Part shown: in pieces, positions 34,501 through 43,103 of the stretch
How the letters are laid out: every line of letters begins with the position of its first letter
Numbering within the stretch: position 1 is the stretch's first letter
From: JACMLD01 sp044223995
Lineage (GTDB): Bacteria; Bacteroidota; Bacteroidia; Chitinophagales; Chitinophagaceae
Direction of reading: 5' to 3'
Length of the DNA stretch: 64,000 nucleotides
Assembly (NCBI GenBank): GCA_044223995.1
Contig: JBGALE010000007.1
Span: forward strand, 1-64,000
Position numbers and translations under genes: made by a program
The notes under the pieces: generated by a model
The model's input: only the letters and a program-made list of their open reading frames with translations
What the model was told of the DNA's origin: nothing
The model's database searches: none

Positions 34501-35931
34501 TGCCATTGGCATAAACATTTTTCCTTCGATGCCGCTCAATGCAAAAATGGGGATGTAAACTATGAGGATAATGATTTGCCCGAAAACTGCACTGCTCATG
34601 ATCTTGCTGCTGCCTGCGGTTACTTCTTCGTCCATTTTTGTTTGCCCTAATTTTTGCCCTTTAAAATCGTGGAAGAATTTATGCGTTAAACTCTCTACGA
34701 TAATCACAGCGCCGTCCACAATTAGTCCAAAATCCAATGCACCCATGCTCATCAGGTTTGCACTTACACCAAACAGTTTCATCATTGCAATGGCAAAGAG
34801 CATTGATAAAGGGATTACACTTGCCACAATTAAACCTGCCCTGAAATTGCCCAGGAAAAGCACCAACACAAAAATTACAATCAATGCGCCTTCTAATAAA
34901 TTGGTACTTACGGTATGTGTTGCCCTTTCAATTAATTTGGTTCTGTCCACAAACACATCAACGCTTAAACCTTCGGGCAAATATTTCTCGATAGTTGCCA
35001 TCCTTTCCTTTACCCCCTCAATAACCTTTACGGCATTTTCTCCTTTCTGCATCAGCACCACGCCGCCAACAGTTTCACCCTTTCCGTTCCGTGTTAAAGC
35101 GCCGTACCGCGGTGCAAAGCCAAAATCAACGGTGCCTATATCTTTTATTAAAACAGGGATCCCTTTTGTGCTGGCAACAACAATATTATTGATGTCGTTC
35201 AGGTTCTCAATCAGACCTTCGCCTCGGATAAAATAAATATTTGGCCCCTTGTCAATATAGCTGCCACCTGTGTTGGAATTATTTTTTTGCAGGGCGTTGT
35301 AGACATCAATTAATGTAAGGTTCATTGCCGCCAGCCTTTCAGGCTTTACACTCACTTCATATTGTTTTAGTTTACCACCAAAGCTGCTCACATCTACCAC
35401 ACCTGCTGTGCCTAAGAGCTGGCGTTTTACAATCCAATCCTGCACTGTCCGCAAATCGGTAGAAGAAAATTTATCTTCAAACCCTTTTTTGGGAACGATC
35501 ATATATTGATAGATTTCTCCTAAACCTGTTGTGGGCGGTATCAAATCGGGTTGCCCATATTCCTTGGGAATATTTTCCTGTGCCACCTTTATTTTTTCAG
35601 TCACCAATTGCCTTGTAATATTAATAGGCATATTGTCTTTAAAAACGATGGTGATAACCGATAAACCGCTGCGGCTGGTACTGCGCAGTTCAACCAATCC
35701 CTGCAGGGATTTAAATTCTAATTCTAAAGGGGTGGTTATAAACTGTTCCACTTCCTGCGTTGCCAGGTTGGGGCTGTTGGTAATTACCTGCACCTGGTTA
35801 TTGGTAACATCGGGGAGGGCATCAATACTTAACTGTGTAAAAGAATAAAGCCCCCAAATAATAAAAATTCCCAACAACATACCCGTAACAAGTTTATTGT
35901 ATACGGAAAACCGAATGATTTTATTTATCAT
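31597..35931 (-). CDS. czcA: CzcA/CusA heavy-metal RND pump fused to a TolC-type channel
   Basis: 1444 aa. Residues 1-1036 are a complete heavy-metal RND pump: IDALPDVTNNQVQVIT near the start, membrane helix 4 with DFGLIVDGAVIIVES holding the proton-relay Asp, and twelve membrane segments overall. At Met1037 a second protein seems to begin: a basic-hydrophobic stretch ending FNANAQN looks like a signal peptide with a cleavage site, followed by a TolC-type domain (LTLQNALDLAIKNYPTIQQA, coiled coils, AGDIGYIEYTQN). RND-TolC fusions of about 1440 aa are known in Bacteroidota. I infer that the internal signal could allow release of the channel part. The partner adaptor is czcB. Confidence 0.9.
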   Translation of the reverse strand: MINKIIRFSVYNKLVTGMLLGIFIIWGLYSFTQLSIDALPDVTNNQVQVITNSPNLATQEVEQFITTPLELEFKSLQGLVELRSTSRSGLSVITIVFKDNMPINITRQLVTEKIKVAQENIPKEYGQPDLIPPTTGLGEIYQYMIVPKKGFEDKFSSTDLRTVQDWIVKRQLLGTAGVVDVSSFGGKLKQYEVSVKPERLAAMNLTLIDVYNALQKNNSNTGGSYIDKGPNIYFIRGEGLIENLNDINNIVVASTKGIPVLIKDIGTVDFGFAPRYGALTRNGKGETVGGVVLMQKGENAVKVIEGVKERMATIEKYLPEGLSVDVFVDRTKLIERATHTVSTNLLEGALIVIFVLVLFLGNFRAGLIVASVIPLSMLFAIAMMKLFGVSANLMSMGALDFGLIVDGAVIIVESLTHKFFHDFKGQKLGQTKMDEEVTAGSSKIMSSAVFGQIIILIVYIPIFALSGIEGKMFMPMAQTVSFAIIGAMILSITYVPLVSSLFLNKKIASKENITDKVMKWLIGRYRPFLQRIIKYRITVLSTALLLFFGSLFIFNSLGGEFIPELDEGDFAVNYAVRQGSSLPQSIETSTQLEKIAMQFPEVKEVVSKIGSSEIPTDPMPIESGDVMIVLKDKKEWTSAKDKEELAEMMNKRMSVIPGVNLTFEQPIQMRFNELIAGVKSDIAIKIFGSDLDKLFAKGNEIKSLVKGIDGLVDVKVEQIVGMPQLVVKYNRSKIAQYGLNIADVNATLNTAYAGGYAGVVYEGERKFDLVVRITKDPNTDADVLKALLIPLPNGKQIPLSEIADVTFKASPAQISREDAERRIVVEANTRGRDVESVVKEIQQTLDAKLKLPEGYYITYGGQFQNLQEAKGRLQLAVPVSLLLIFFLLFLTFRSAKEAIIIFSAIPLAAIGGIIALWMRGMNFSISAGVGFIALFGVAVLNGIVLISYYNRLRDEGEEDITKRILKGSAARLRPVLATAAVASLGFLPMAFSNSAGAEVQKPLATVVIGGLFSSTFLTLFVLPVLYSLFYLKRKNKMKINTSAITILVLIFSFMGFNANAQNTPVPVFRETLTLQNALDLAIKNYPTIQQASLITQQQKALTGTATILDPFNINTGLGQINSKVFDYNVGVAQGFKLPSAYKAEKNLLKQNIAVAQSYEAVTKNELVRNVSNAYYNWLYSWQQYNLLVQTDSIFADYEKYANKKYQVGESNKLEKINATLQRKDLQLQLSKAKTEVAFYLTDLQKWLRSADQYQAPLTYQVLPEINLSDSGLVNKHPVLQFLQQQITAKKLAIKAEKAKGQPSFNLGVNAQSLDKQTQFYYGSVSINIPIFKNGVKSRTQAAKYETEIAKKELDKSQQEIATLFLQQNQLQQQSLQQVKYYQTEGLPMAESIINAAQRSYKAGDIGYIEYTQNIKDAIRIKTDYLAAVNSYNQTIIQLNYLLNR

Positions 35932-36007
35932 TTTAATATTGAATCAGGTTAAAAAATCATTTCTGGCAAAGCGCAGCTTTGTCAGAAAATTGAATTGATA
36001 AAAATGA

Positions 36008-36337
36008 TTAACCTAACTGGGGAGGTTGCCAAATTGGTAAGGCAATGTTTGATATTTCTGAAGGCAGGTGGAAAGCGATTGTCTTAGCAGCATAAAATAC
36101 TGTAGTACCAGCCTGAAAGGTGTTTATTGAAAATGTAAACCCTGTGCAACAATTGCATGTACAAAAAGGAGAGCAATTATCAGAATCACTATGTTCGTTA
36201 TGATTACCGGTAGATTTGGCGATTTCGGATTTTATATTCCTATTCTTCATGGCAAATGCCCCATCCATACATGGAACGCAGCTAAGTACCAGTACCATAA
36301 GAGCCATGATAAATGCAAGAATTTTCATCAGCAACAA
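36008..36337 (-). CDS. Small exported Cys-rich protein upstream of czcA
   Basis: 109 aa. An N-terminal hydrophobic signal (residues 4-20, ending in LSCVPCMDGAFA) is followed by a His/Asp/Asn-rich linker and the cluster NCSPFCTCNCCTGF. The C-terminus is IWQPPQLG. Short proteins of this type with a CSPFCxCxCC cluster precede czcA in Bacteroidota metal operons (recalled, unverified; possibly DUF6660). It lies 76 nt upstream of czcA and is probably co-transcribed. A periplasmic or membrane metal-binding role is inferred. Confidence 0.65.
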   Translation of the reverse strand: MLLMKILAFIMALMVLVLSCVPCMDGAFAMKNRNIKSEIAKSTGNHNEHSDSDNCSPFCTCNCCTGFTFSINTFQAGTTVFYAAKTIAFHLPSEISNIALPIWQPPQLG

Positions 36338-36470
36338 AATAAAGGATTAAATTCCAATGCAAAAGCAAAAAATATTGCTAAAATGTCCATACTGTTGCAT
36401 TTATAGCAATTTTCCTTATTTCGAAAATGAGGGTAAGCATTCTTTCTAAAAATAGATTTCTGATTGAAAA

Positions 36471-36498
36471 GGTAATTTACCAGTGTTAAATTACTCCT
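36471..36498 (-). terminator. Weak terminator after the HMA protein gene
   Basis: GTAATTT (36472-36478) pairs with AAATTAC (36488-36494), extended by GG/CC across a bulge. On the minus strand it lies about 35 nt after the stop of the small HMA protein gene and is followed by TTTTC. Confidence 0.4.
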
Positions 36499-36533
36499 GG
36501 CAAAAATCCGAACTGTGCAGATTCTTAATAATG

Positions 36534-36758
36534 CTATTTGAGAATTTCAATTTTATACCCTGCCGCCTGTACTGCCTGTACAATTTCTGCCTCAGTAATA
36601 TTACCCTGTTTTGAAACGGTTAATATTTTTTCGGGGTTTTGAATGTCTACCGACCAATTATTTTCACCGGCTGTTTTATTCAAAGAGGGAGTGACATTTG
36701 CCACACACCCTGAACATTTGATCGTAGTTTTAAATTTTAAAGTTTCCATGTTGTTCAT
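36534..36758 (-). CDS. Small HMA-domain metallochaperone (CopZ-like)
   Basis: 74 aa, one heavy-metal-associated domain. FKTTIKCSGCVANVTPSLN holds the CxxC metal site and the family's helix; the fold closes with AVQAAGYKIE. A cytoplasmic Cu(I) chaperone that could deliver copper to the CopA ATPase encoded just upstream on the same strand. The CSGC site differs from the canonical MxCxxC of CopZ by lacking the Met two residues before the first Cys. Confidence 0.85.
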   Translation of the reverse strand: MNNMETLKFKTTIKCSGCVANVTPSLNKTAGENNWSVDIQNPEKILTVSKQGNITEAEIVQAVQAAGYKIEILK

Positions 36759-36865
36759 TTTTATATTGTAAAATTAAAGTAGTTGGTGACTGTAACTGTC
36801 ATATATCAGGCACCTGTTTTTATATAATTATTCTGGCATACCGGATTACTCAATGGCAGTGTTAT

Positions 36866-39139
36866 CTAAAGTTTCAAATATTTCAACCGTAAACTGTTAC
36901 TCACCACGCTAACACTGCTCAATGCCATTGCCGCCCCGGCAATCATAGGATCCAGCAGAAATCCATTAACCGGATATAATACACCTGCCGCAATCGGAAT
37001 TCCAATAAGATTATAAATGAATGCCCAGAACAAATTCTGTTTAAGGGTTCTTACAGTTTTCGTGGAGAGCAGTAATGCTTTGGAAATACTGTTCAAATCA
37101 GAAGTAATCAAGGTCATTTTCGCAACATCCATTGCAATATCACTTCCCTTACCCATTGCAATACTCACATCAGCCTGTGCCAGTGCATGGCTGTCGTTAA
37201 TACCATCCCCAACCATTGCCACCACTTTCCCTTTCTGCTGCAATGCTTTTACAAAGGCGGCTTTATCTGCAGGCAATACTTCTGCCCGGAAGTTTTTTAA
37301 TCCCGCTTCTTCAGCAATTGCAGCAGCGGTTTGCTGATTGTCACCGCTAAGCATATATACTTCAATTCCCTGTCGTTGTAAATTTTGTATCGCAATTTTA
37401 GAAGATGATTTTATTTTATCAGCAATAGCCACAACAGCAATCATTTTATTATTATCTGCAAAAGCCACCACTGTTTTTGCCTGCTGTTGCAGTAATTCCA
37501 TTTTATTCGCTAACTCAATGTCCGGTACAATCCCTTTATCAAATAATAATTTTGCATTGCCCACCAGGTAATATTTATCATTATAGGTTGCACCAACGCC
37601 TTTACCGGTAATGCTTTCAATTTTATGCAATACAACCGGTACTATCCTTTCTTCAATTAAATACTTAACCACTGCATCAGCCAAAGGATGCTCAGATTGC
37701 ATTTCAATTGCAAGAAGAACAGATTGCAATGCTGTTTTGCTTACGCCCTCTGCAAAGATCAAATCAGTAACCACTGGCTTACCTTCAGTAATAGTTCCCG
37801 TCTTATCCAATACGATTGTATTTACTTTATGCGCCAACTCCAGGCTTTCTGCATCTTTAATCAGGATATTGTTTTCTGCCCCTTTACCAACGCCTACCAT
37901 AATGGCTGTTGGGGTAGCCAGCCCCAATGCACATGGGCATGCTATAACCAATACCGTAACAGCAGTAAGCAATGCGTGGGTAAAAGCATTGTCTCCTCCC
38001 CATACCATCCATATTACAAAAGTGAGTATTGCTATTACGATCACTACAGGAACAAAGATGCCAGCAATCTTATCTACCAGCTTTTGAACAGGTGCTTTAC
38101 TGCCTTGAGCCTCCTGTACCATTTTAATGATCTGAGCTAATAAAGTTTCCGACCCTACTTTTTCAGCCTTAAACTGAAAACTACCTTTTTGATTGATAGT
38201 ACCTGCGAAAACTTTTTCGTTGGCTTTCTTTTCAACAGCAAGCGGTTCGCCGGTGATCATACTCTCATCTACAAAGGATGATCCTTTAATAACCATTCCA
38301 TCCACTGCAATTTTTTCTCCCGGTTTTACAAGTAATACATCATGCACTTTCACCTGGCTTACTGGTATTTCCTGGGGCTGATTATCCTCCAATATCCGAA
38401 TGACTGTTTTAGGTTGCAGCCCCATTAATTTTTTAATCGCAGATGATGTATTGGATTTCGCCTTTTCTTCCAGCAGCTTACCCAGGGAGATAAAGACAAT
38501 TACCACAGCGACAGCTTCAAAATACACATGCGCATGCAGTCCTCTTGCATGCCAGAATGCAGGAAAAAATGTATTAAAGACACTAAACAGGTAAGCGACA
38601 CCGGTACTAAGTGCTACCAGGGTATCCATATTCGCTTTGCGGTGCTTAGCCTGTTTAAATGCATTAACGAAAAAGCTGCGGCCAAAGTAAAACACCACAG
38701 GAGTAGTCAATGCCATCATAATATAATTGCTATAGGGCATATTCATAAAAAACATCCCGATAATTACAATGGGCAAGGACAATAAGGAGGACCAAATCGT
38801 ACGCTGCTTTATTGCGGCATAGAGCCTCTCCTGTGCGGCTTCTTTTATTTCCTGCTGATTTTCCTTTTCAATTACAATATCATAACCAATGGAGCGAATG
38901 GTTGCCTGAAAGATTTCCGGATTTGTCATAGCCGTATCGTATACCACCCAAGCTGACTGACTGGCAAAGTTGACTCCCGCATCCTTAACGCCGTCAACAG
39001 ATTTCAGCATAGATTCCACACTAACAGCGCAGGAAGCACAGGTCATTTCCAATACAGGAAATGTTTCATTAATAATACCGGTGTGATTCGTTTTATTTTT
39101 AACTATTAATCTATCTTCTAACAGTTTGGCTGATTGCAT
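36866..39139 (-). CDS. copA: Cu(I)-exporting P-type ATPase CopA
   Basis: 757 aa from the ATG chosen here (a TTG lies 18 nt further upstream). One N-terminal HMA domain with MTCASCAVSVESML (Cys34, Cys37), then the pump core: TGEP, IACPCALGLATP (the CPC metal site), DKTGTITEG, SEHPLADA and GDGINDSHALA, with NLFWAFIYN and the final MALSSVSVVSNSLRL segment, both typical of PIB-1 copper pumps. It moves Cu(I) from cytoplasm to periplasm. In the second motif SHALA replaces the usual APALA, a mild departure. Neighbours are the HMA chaperone and the AraC-type regulator. Confidence 0.93.
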   Translation of the reverse strand: MQSAKLLEDRLIVKNKTNHTGIINETFPVLEMTCASCAVSVESMLKSVDGVKDAGVNFASQSAWVVYDTAMTNPEIFQATIRSIGYDIVIEKENQQEIKEAAQERLYAAIKQRTIWSSLLSLPIVIIGMFFMNMPYSNYIMMALTTPVVFYFGRSFFVNAFKQAKHRKANMDTLVALSTGVAYLFSVFNTFFPAFWHARGLHAHVYFEAVAVVIVFISLGKLLEEKAKSNTSSAIKKLMGLQPKTVIRILEDNQPQEIPVSQVKVHDVLLVKPGEKIAVDGMVIKGSSFVDESMITGEPLAVEKKANEKVFAGTINQKGSFQFKAEKVGSETLLAQIIKMVQEAQGSKAPVQKLVDKIAGIFVPVVIVIAILTFVIWMVWGGDNAFTHALLTAVTVLVIACPCALGLATPTAIMVGVGKGAENNILIKDAESLELAHKVNTIVLDKTGTITEGKPVVTDLIFAEGVSKTALQSVLLAIEMQSEHPLADAVVKYLIEERIVPVVLHKIESITGKGVGATYNDKYYLVGNAKLLFDKGIVPDIELANKMELLQQQAKTVVAFADNNKMIAVVAIADKIKSSSKIAIQNLQRQGIEVYMLSGDNQQTAAAIAEEAGLKNFRAEVLPADKAAFVKALQQKGKVVAMVGDGINDSHALAQADVSIAMGKGSDIAMDVAKMTLITSDLNSISKALLLSTKTVRTLKQNLFWAFIYNLIGIPIAAGVLYPVNGFLLDPMIAGAAMALSSVSVVSNSLRLKYLKL

Positions 39140-39311
39140 AAAAAGTATTTTATACAAAGCTAGCTTGCGGTAAAGGCTATATTGTTATGTTATTGAGGAA
39201 GAGTTGTATATAATTTTAAGCGAATTATCAGTAACAGAATGATAAGCACATTTACGAATACTAAACTGAGGATAAAAGGCAGAGCAAAGAAAAAACATAG
39301 CACCTATACCA

Positions 39312-39875
39312 CTAAATTTTATCAAGTGGTTTACGGTTATTTTCCTTTAGTAGTTTAAATTTTGAAGGAGTGAAACCTGTGATTTTTTTAAACTGCTGAG
39401 ACAGGTGCTGCACACTGCTATAACCCAAGTGGTAAGAAATTTCACTCAGGTTCATTTCGTCATACATCAACAGTTCCTTGACCTTTTCTATTCTTTGGTG
39501 AATAACATATTTTTCAATTGTCATTCCTTCTACTGCGGAGAAAAGTGTAGTTAAATAATGATAATCCTTGTGCAGCTTTTCTTCCAGCATTACCGAAAGC
39601 TTTTTATTAAACTCTTCTTCGCTATACCCCTGTATAAGGGAAATAATTATATTTTTAATCCCTTCCACAAGCATAGCTTTTTTATCATCCAATAATTCAA
39701 ACCCTACTTTTTCCAATGCTTCTTTTAAATGATGTAATTTAACTGGAGCTATCTCATGATTTAACTCTACCTGCCCCAATTGAATATGCCTGTAATCAAT
39801 TTTTAACTGATCCAATTGCTGACGTACCACCATTATACAGCGGTCACAAACCATATTTTTAATGTAGAGTTGCAT
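39312..39875 (-). CDS. AraC-family regulator with a metal-binding (HMA-like) N-terminus
   Basis: 187 aa. Residues 1-70 resemble a heavy-metal-associated fold: YIKNMVCDRCIMVVRQQLDQ has Cys10-x-x-Cys13 and the region ends GFELLDD. The C-terminal 100 residues are an AraC DNA-binding domain with LSEISYHLGYSSVQHLSQQF and KKITGFTPSKFK. I infer a copper-type sensor in which metal binding by the HMA part changes DNA binding. It is 172 nt upstream of copA on the same strand and probably controls it. Confidence 0.85.
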   Translation of the reverse strand: MQLYIKNMVCDRCIMVVRQQLDQLKIDYRHIQLGQVELNHEIAPVKLHHLKEALEKVGFELLDDKKAMLVEGIKNIIISLIQGYSEEEFNKKLSVMLEEKLHKDYHYLTTLFSAVEGMTIEKYVIHQRIEKVKELLMYDEMNLSEISYHLGYSSVQHLSQQFKKITGFTPSKFKLLKENNRKPLDKI

Positions 39876-39971
39876 CTGCAGTTCCTTTTTTGAAAAATTA
39901 AATTAGGTCCTATTGTAAAAAGCACGAAATAAAAAAAACGAAACAATGATTTACGGAAAAATGGAGTTCCT

Positions 39972-40007
39972 AAAAACCTTTTGACAAGTAATTATCAAAA
40001 GGTTTTT
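39972..40007 (-). terminator. Intrinsic terminator after the small HMBD protein
   Basis: AAAAACCTTTTGA-N10-TCAAAAGGTTTTT is a perfect 13-bp inverted repeat, 20 nt after the stop of the 85-aa gene (minus strand) and followed by a T-rich stretch on either strand. It separates that gene from the AraC regulator. Confidence 0.7.
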
Positions 40008-40027
40008 TATTACATCAATAACATAAT

Positions 40028-40285
40028 CTACATTCCCATACCGCAACACATTGATTTTTTCTTTTTAGCAGCTTTTGATTTTCCAACCGGCACCAATTCC
40101 ATTCCACATTCAGGACATTTACCTGGTTTATCCATTTTTACCTTTGGATGCATGGTACAGGTATACTTTTTCACTTCGGTAGTTTGATTGCTGTGTCCTG
40201 TATGAACACTGTCCTGCGTTGCCTGAGCAAAACCTGCTGTTACTGTGGCTAATAAAATAGCCATAGTCATGATGATTTGTTTCAT
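40028..40285 (-). CDS. Exported single heavy-metal-binding-domain protein
   Basis: 85 aa. A signal peptide ends at about GFAQA. One heavy-metal-binding domain (HMBD) follows: YTCTMHPKVKMDKPGKCPEC then GMELV. The tail KKKKSMCCGMGM adds Cys and Met residues. It would be a small periplasmic copper (or other soft metal) binder. It is 32 nt downstream of the multicopper oxidase gene, which carries two copies of the same domain. Confidence 0.85.
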   Translation of the reverse strand: MKQIIMTMAILLATVTAGFAQATQDSVHTGHSNQTTEVKKYTCTMHPKVKMDKPGKCPECGMELVPVGKSKAAKKKKSMCCGMGM

Positions 40286-40317
40286 TGTACTGTTGCTTTA
40301 TGTGTTAAAAATATTTA

Positions 40318-43014
40318 TCAATATGTCAATACTATCCCTGCCCCCAAGCCCATATCACTATCATAGTGGCTGGAGAAAGAAATATATTTTGTTGCGATGT
40401 AACGCAAGCCAGCCATATACTCTTTATCCGTATTAATCATCATACTAAAACGCAAACGCTTTGTAACTGGTACATCTTCTCTGCCAAACTGAAAACGGAA
40501 TTTACCATTGCCATCTATTCTTGCATCAGCAACAAATAACATGGGCAAAGTATAAGCAATACCTGCTACTATGGTTTTACGATTATTTTTATTACTCGTT
40601 TGCCCAAACCAGTTTTTTTCTTCCCCGCCAAAAAGATTTTTTGGACCACCTTCCATTTTATAATGATAATCAAAACCAACATAAGGATACCACCATTGCA
40701 TGCGACCTAAATAGCGACCCACCATGGTTTCACTTTCATAGCCGTGCATGTCATGATAGCCTAAATGCCATAGTGTACTTAGTTTCCATCTTGTATTGGC
40801 TACCATGGCTTCTCCATCGCTGCCATTGCTTTCTACCCCCACTCTTCCCATTACATGAAACATCCTGTCGTCTGCAAATAATTTGCGTTGGGCTAATTTA
40901 GGATTGGGTATTTCCGGGTTTGCAGGCTGATTTTCATAAGTAATTACACGACCCATGCCACTCATCATGTGGTACAAAATATGACAATGAAAAAACCAAT
41001 CGCCATACACGTTGGCATTAAATTCAATGGTATCTCTTTCCATCGGCATTATGTCGATTATGTTTTTCATCGGTGCATATTCTCCCTGTCCGTTGAGCAA
41101 TCGAAAATCATGGCCGTGCAGGTGCATCGGGTGCCGCATCATACTGTTATTGTATAAAATAATCCTTACATTCTCTCCTTTTTTTATTAGTATCTTGTCG
41201 CTTTCAGAAACTGTTTTATTATCTAATGTCCACACATAACGATTCATATTTCCGGTAAGATCAAATTTCAACACTTTTAAAGGTCCTTCAGGCAAGGTTG
41301 TTTTTTCAGGTGCTTTTAACATCGTGTAATTAAGAGAAACTATATCCGGAGTTTCAGCTTCCATGTTCATGCCCTGCACACTGTTATTATTGGGCATTTG
41401 CATGTTATGGCCTTCGCCTTTCTTCTGTTCTTTTTTAGATTTTTCTTCGCCCGTTATTTCAGGATACATTACTGTATTCATATCCATAATTTGATTCTCC
41501 ATTTTCATGCCTTCCATTTCAATCATATTTCCTTTCATGTCCATCATGTCGTTCATCATCTTCATACCGGCAAAATATTTTGGCCGCTTCATTTTTACAG
41601 CAGCTACTTTTTCGCCACTGCCCAACCATAAGGAAGCATGTTTGGTTCTATCCTCTGGTGTTACTAAAAATTCATAGCTTTTATTTTCAGGAATTGTTAC
41701 GACTACATCATAAGTTTCTGAAACAGCTATTATCAATCTATCTACTTCTACTGGTTCTACATCATTACCATCGGTGGCTACTACTGTTATTTTGCCTCCT
41801 GCATAAGAAAGCCAGAAATAATCGGAAGCCCCGCCGTTTGCAATACGCAACCTTACTTTATCACCTGCTTTAAATTGTGGTTGTTCATTTTGATTTTTAC
41901 CGTTCAGTAAAAAATTATCGTAATAGACATCAGTCAGATCCATAGCATTCATCCGCTTCCATTCATTGGTAACTTTTGTTTTAAAGTGCCCTTGTTTTAT
42001 TGCTTCAGCATAACTTTGAGTACTTCCCTTTTGCACCGCAAACCAATCAGTGGCAGCATGTAAACTGCGGTGTACTTCTTCGGGTTTCATATCTATCCAT
42101 TCACTTATTATAAGCGGGATTGTAGGGATGTCTAATTCTTCTCTTTTATTCATGATAAACATGCCGTACATACCAATTTGCTCCTGTAATCCGGTATGGC
42201 TGTGGTACCAATGTGTACCATGCTGAATGATGGGAAATTTATATAAATGTGTACTGTGTGCTTTGATGGGCATTTGTGTAAGATTAGGCACACCATCATA
42301 TTGGTTGGGTAAAAACAAACCATGCCAATGTAAGGACGTTTCTTCATTCAAATTATTATGTACATAAATTTCAGCAGTATCTCCTTCAGTGAAAGTAAGT
42401 GTTGGCATTGGTATCTGTCCATTTACAGCAATAGCTCTTTTTGATTTTTTCCCAAATGTCACAGTAGTATCGGCAATGTATAAATCATAGCGAACTGAAC
42501 GAGGTGGTATATGGTTTACTATTGTCTTGACAGGTTCAATTTTTGTTTTTTCCATTTGCATCATGTCATCCATCTTTACTGCTGTGTCTTTCAGCGGCAT
42601 TTTCATATCATCCATTTTTTCTTCGTCAACCGGGGTAACAGCTTTAGATTTTTCTTTAATCAACCTCATTCCGCACTTCGGGCAGTTACCAGGTTGGTTG
42701 GCATGAATTTCAGGATGCATTGGGCATGTATAGGTTACCGGCTTTGTGCTGTCTTTGGCCATTTGCATTTCTACTTTCTTCTTTGCTACAGGAGTAGTGG
42801 TGATTGCTTTAGCTTTTTCCTTTACCAGTTTCATACCACATTTGGGACAGTTACCAGGTTTAGCAGCATGAATTTCAGGATGCATCGGGCAGGTATAAGT
42901 TACCGGCTGTTGCTGGGTTTCCTTTTTATTCATGTCCATACCTTTCATATCCTGGGCTTGTACAAAGGAATAAAGGGAATGTAACAATACCAGCACTATT
43001 ATTTTTTTCATCAT
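40318..43014 (-). CDS. Multicopper oxidase with two N-terminal metal-binding domains and a C-terminal CopB-like barrel
   Basis: 898 aa. After a signal peptide (to about residue 20) come two HMBD repeats (about 40-64 and 95-119: YTCPMHPEIHAAKPGNCPKC and a near copy), a Met/Asp-rich linker, then a CopA/PcoA-type multicopper oxidase with all four copper motifs: HWHGLFLPNQ (229-), WYHSHTGLQ, HPMHLHGHDF and HCHILYHMMSGM. Met-rich loops (MKMMNDMMDMKGNM) sit before the last domain. The last 150 residues (HDMHGYESETMVGRYLGRMQ, FGREDVP, YDSDMGLGAGIVLTY) match the CopB/PcoB outer-membrane barrel. Oxidises Cu(I) and binds copper. The fusion implies that the oxidase is tethered to the outer membrane. Confidence 0.9.
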   Translation of the reverse strand: MMKKIIVLVLLHSLYSFVQAQDMKGMDMNKKETQQQPVTYTCPMHPEIHAAKPGNCPKCGMKLVKEKAKAITTTPVAKKKVEMQMAKDSTKPVTYTCPMHPEIHANQPGNCPKCGMRLIKEKSKAVTPVDEEKMDDMKMPLKDTAVKMDDMMQMEKTKIEPVKTIVNHIPPRSVRYDLYIADTTVTFGKKSKRAIAVNGQIPMPTLTFTEGDTAEIYVHNNLNEETSLHWHGLFLPNQYDGVPNLTQMPIKAHSTHLYKFPIIQHGTHWYHSHTGLQEQIGMYGMFIMNKREELDIPTIPLIISEWIDMKPEEVHRSLHAATDWFAVQKGSTQSYAEAIKQGHFKTKVTNEWKRMNAMDLTDVYYDNFLLNGKNQNEQPQFKAGDKVRLRIANGGASDYFWLSYAGGKITVVATDGNDVEPVEVDRLIIAVSETYDVVVTIPENKSYEFLVTPEDRTKHASLWLGSGEKVAAVKMKRPKYFAGMKMMNDMMDMKGNMIEMEGMKMENQIMDMNTVMYPEITGEEKSKKEQKKGEGHNMQMPNNNSVQGMNMEAETPDIVSLNYTMLKAPEKTTLPEGPLKVLKFDLTGNMNRYVWTLDNKTVSESDKILIKKGENVRIILYNNSMMRHPMHLHGHDFRLLNGQGEYAPMKNIIDIMPMERDTIEFNANVYGDWFFHCHILYHMMSGMGRVITYENQPANPEIPNPKLAQRKLFADDRMFHVMGRVGVESNGSDGEAMVANTRWKLSTLWHLGYHDMHGYESETMVGRYLGRMQWWYPYVGFDYHYKMEGGPKNLFGGEEKNWFGQTSNKNNRKTIVAGIAYTLPMLFVADARIDGNGKFRFQFGREDVPVTKRLRFSMMINTDKEYMAGLRYIATKYISFSSHYDSDMGLGAGIVLTY

Positions 43015-43103
43015 TGATTATTTTATTTGCAACAATCCTTCTTACGAATAAAAATTGCTTTGAAAATTCTGATCAATATTTGTTTTATTTTTTGCATTAC
43101 TCA

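Noticed and set aside
39981..39997. Second LexA-like operator (TTGACA...TTATCAAA)
   Set aside because: It is part of a 13-bp terminator stem and does not match the 7-3-7 palindrome.
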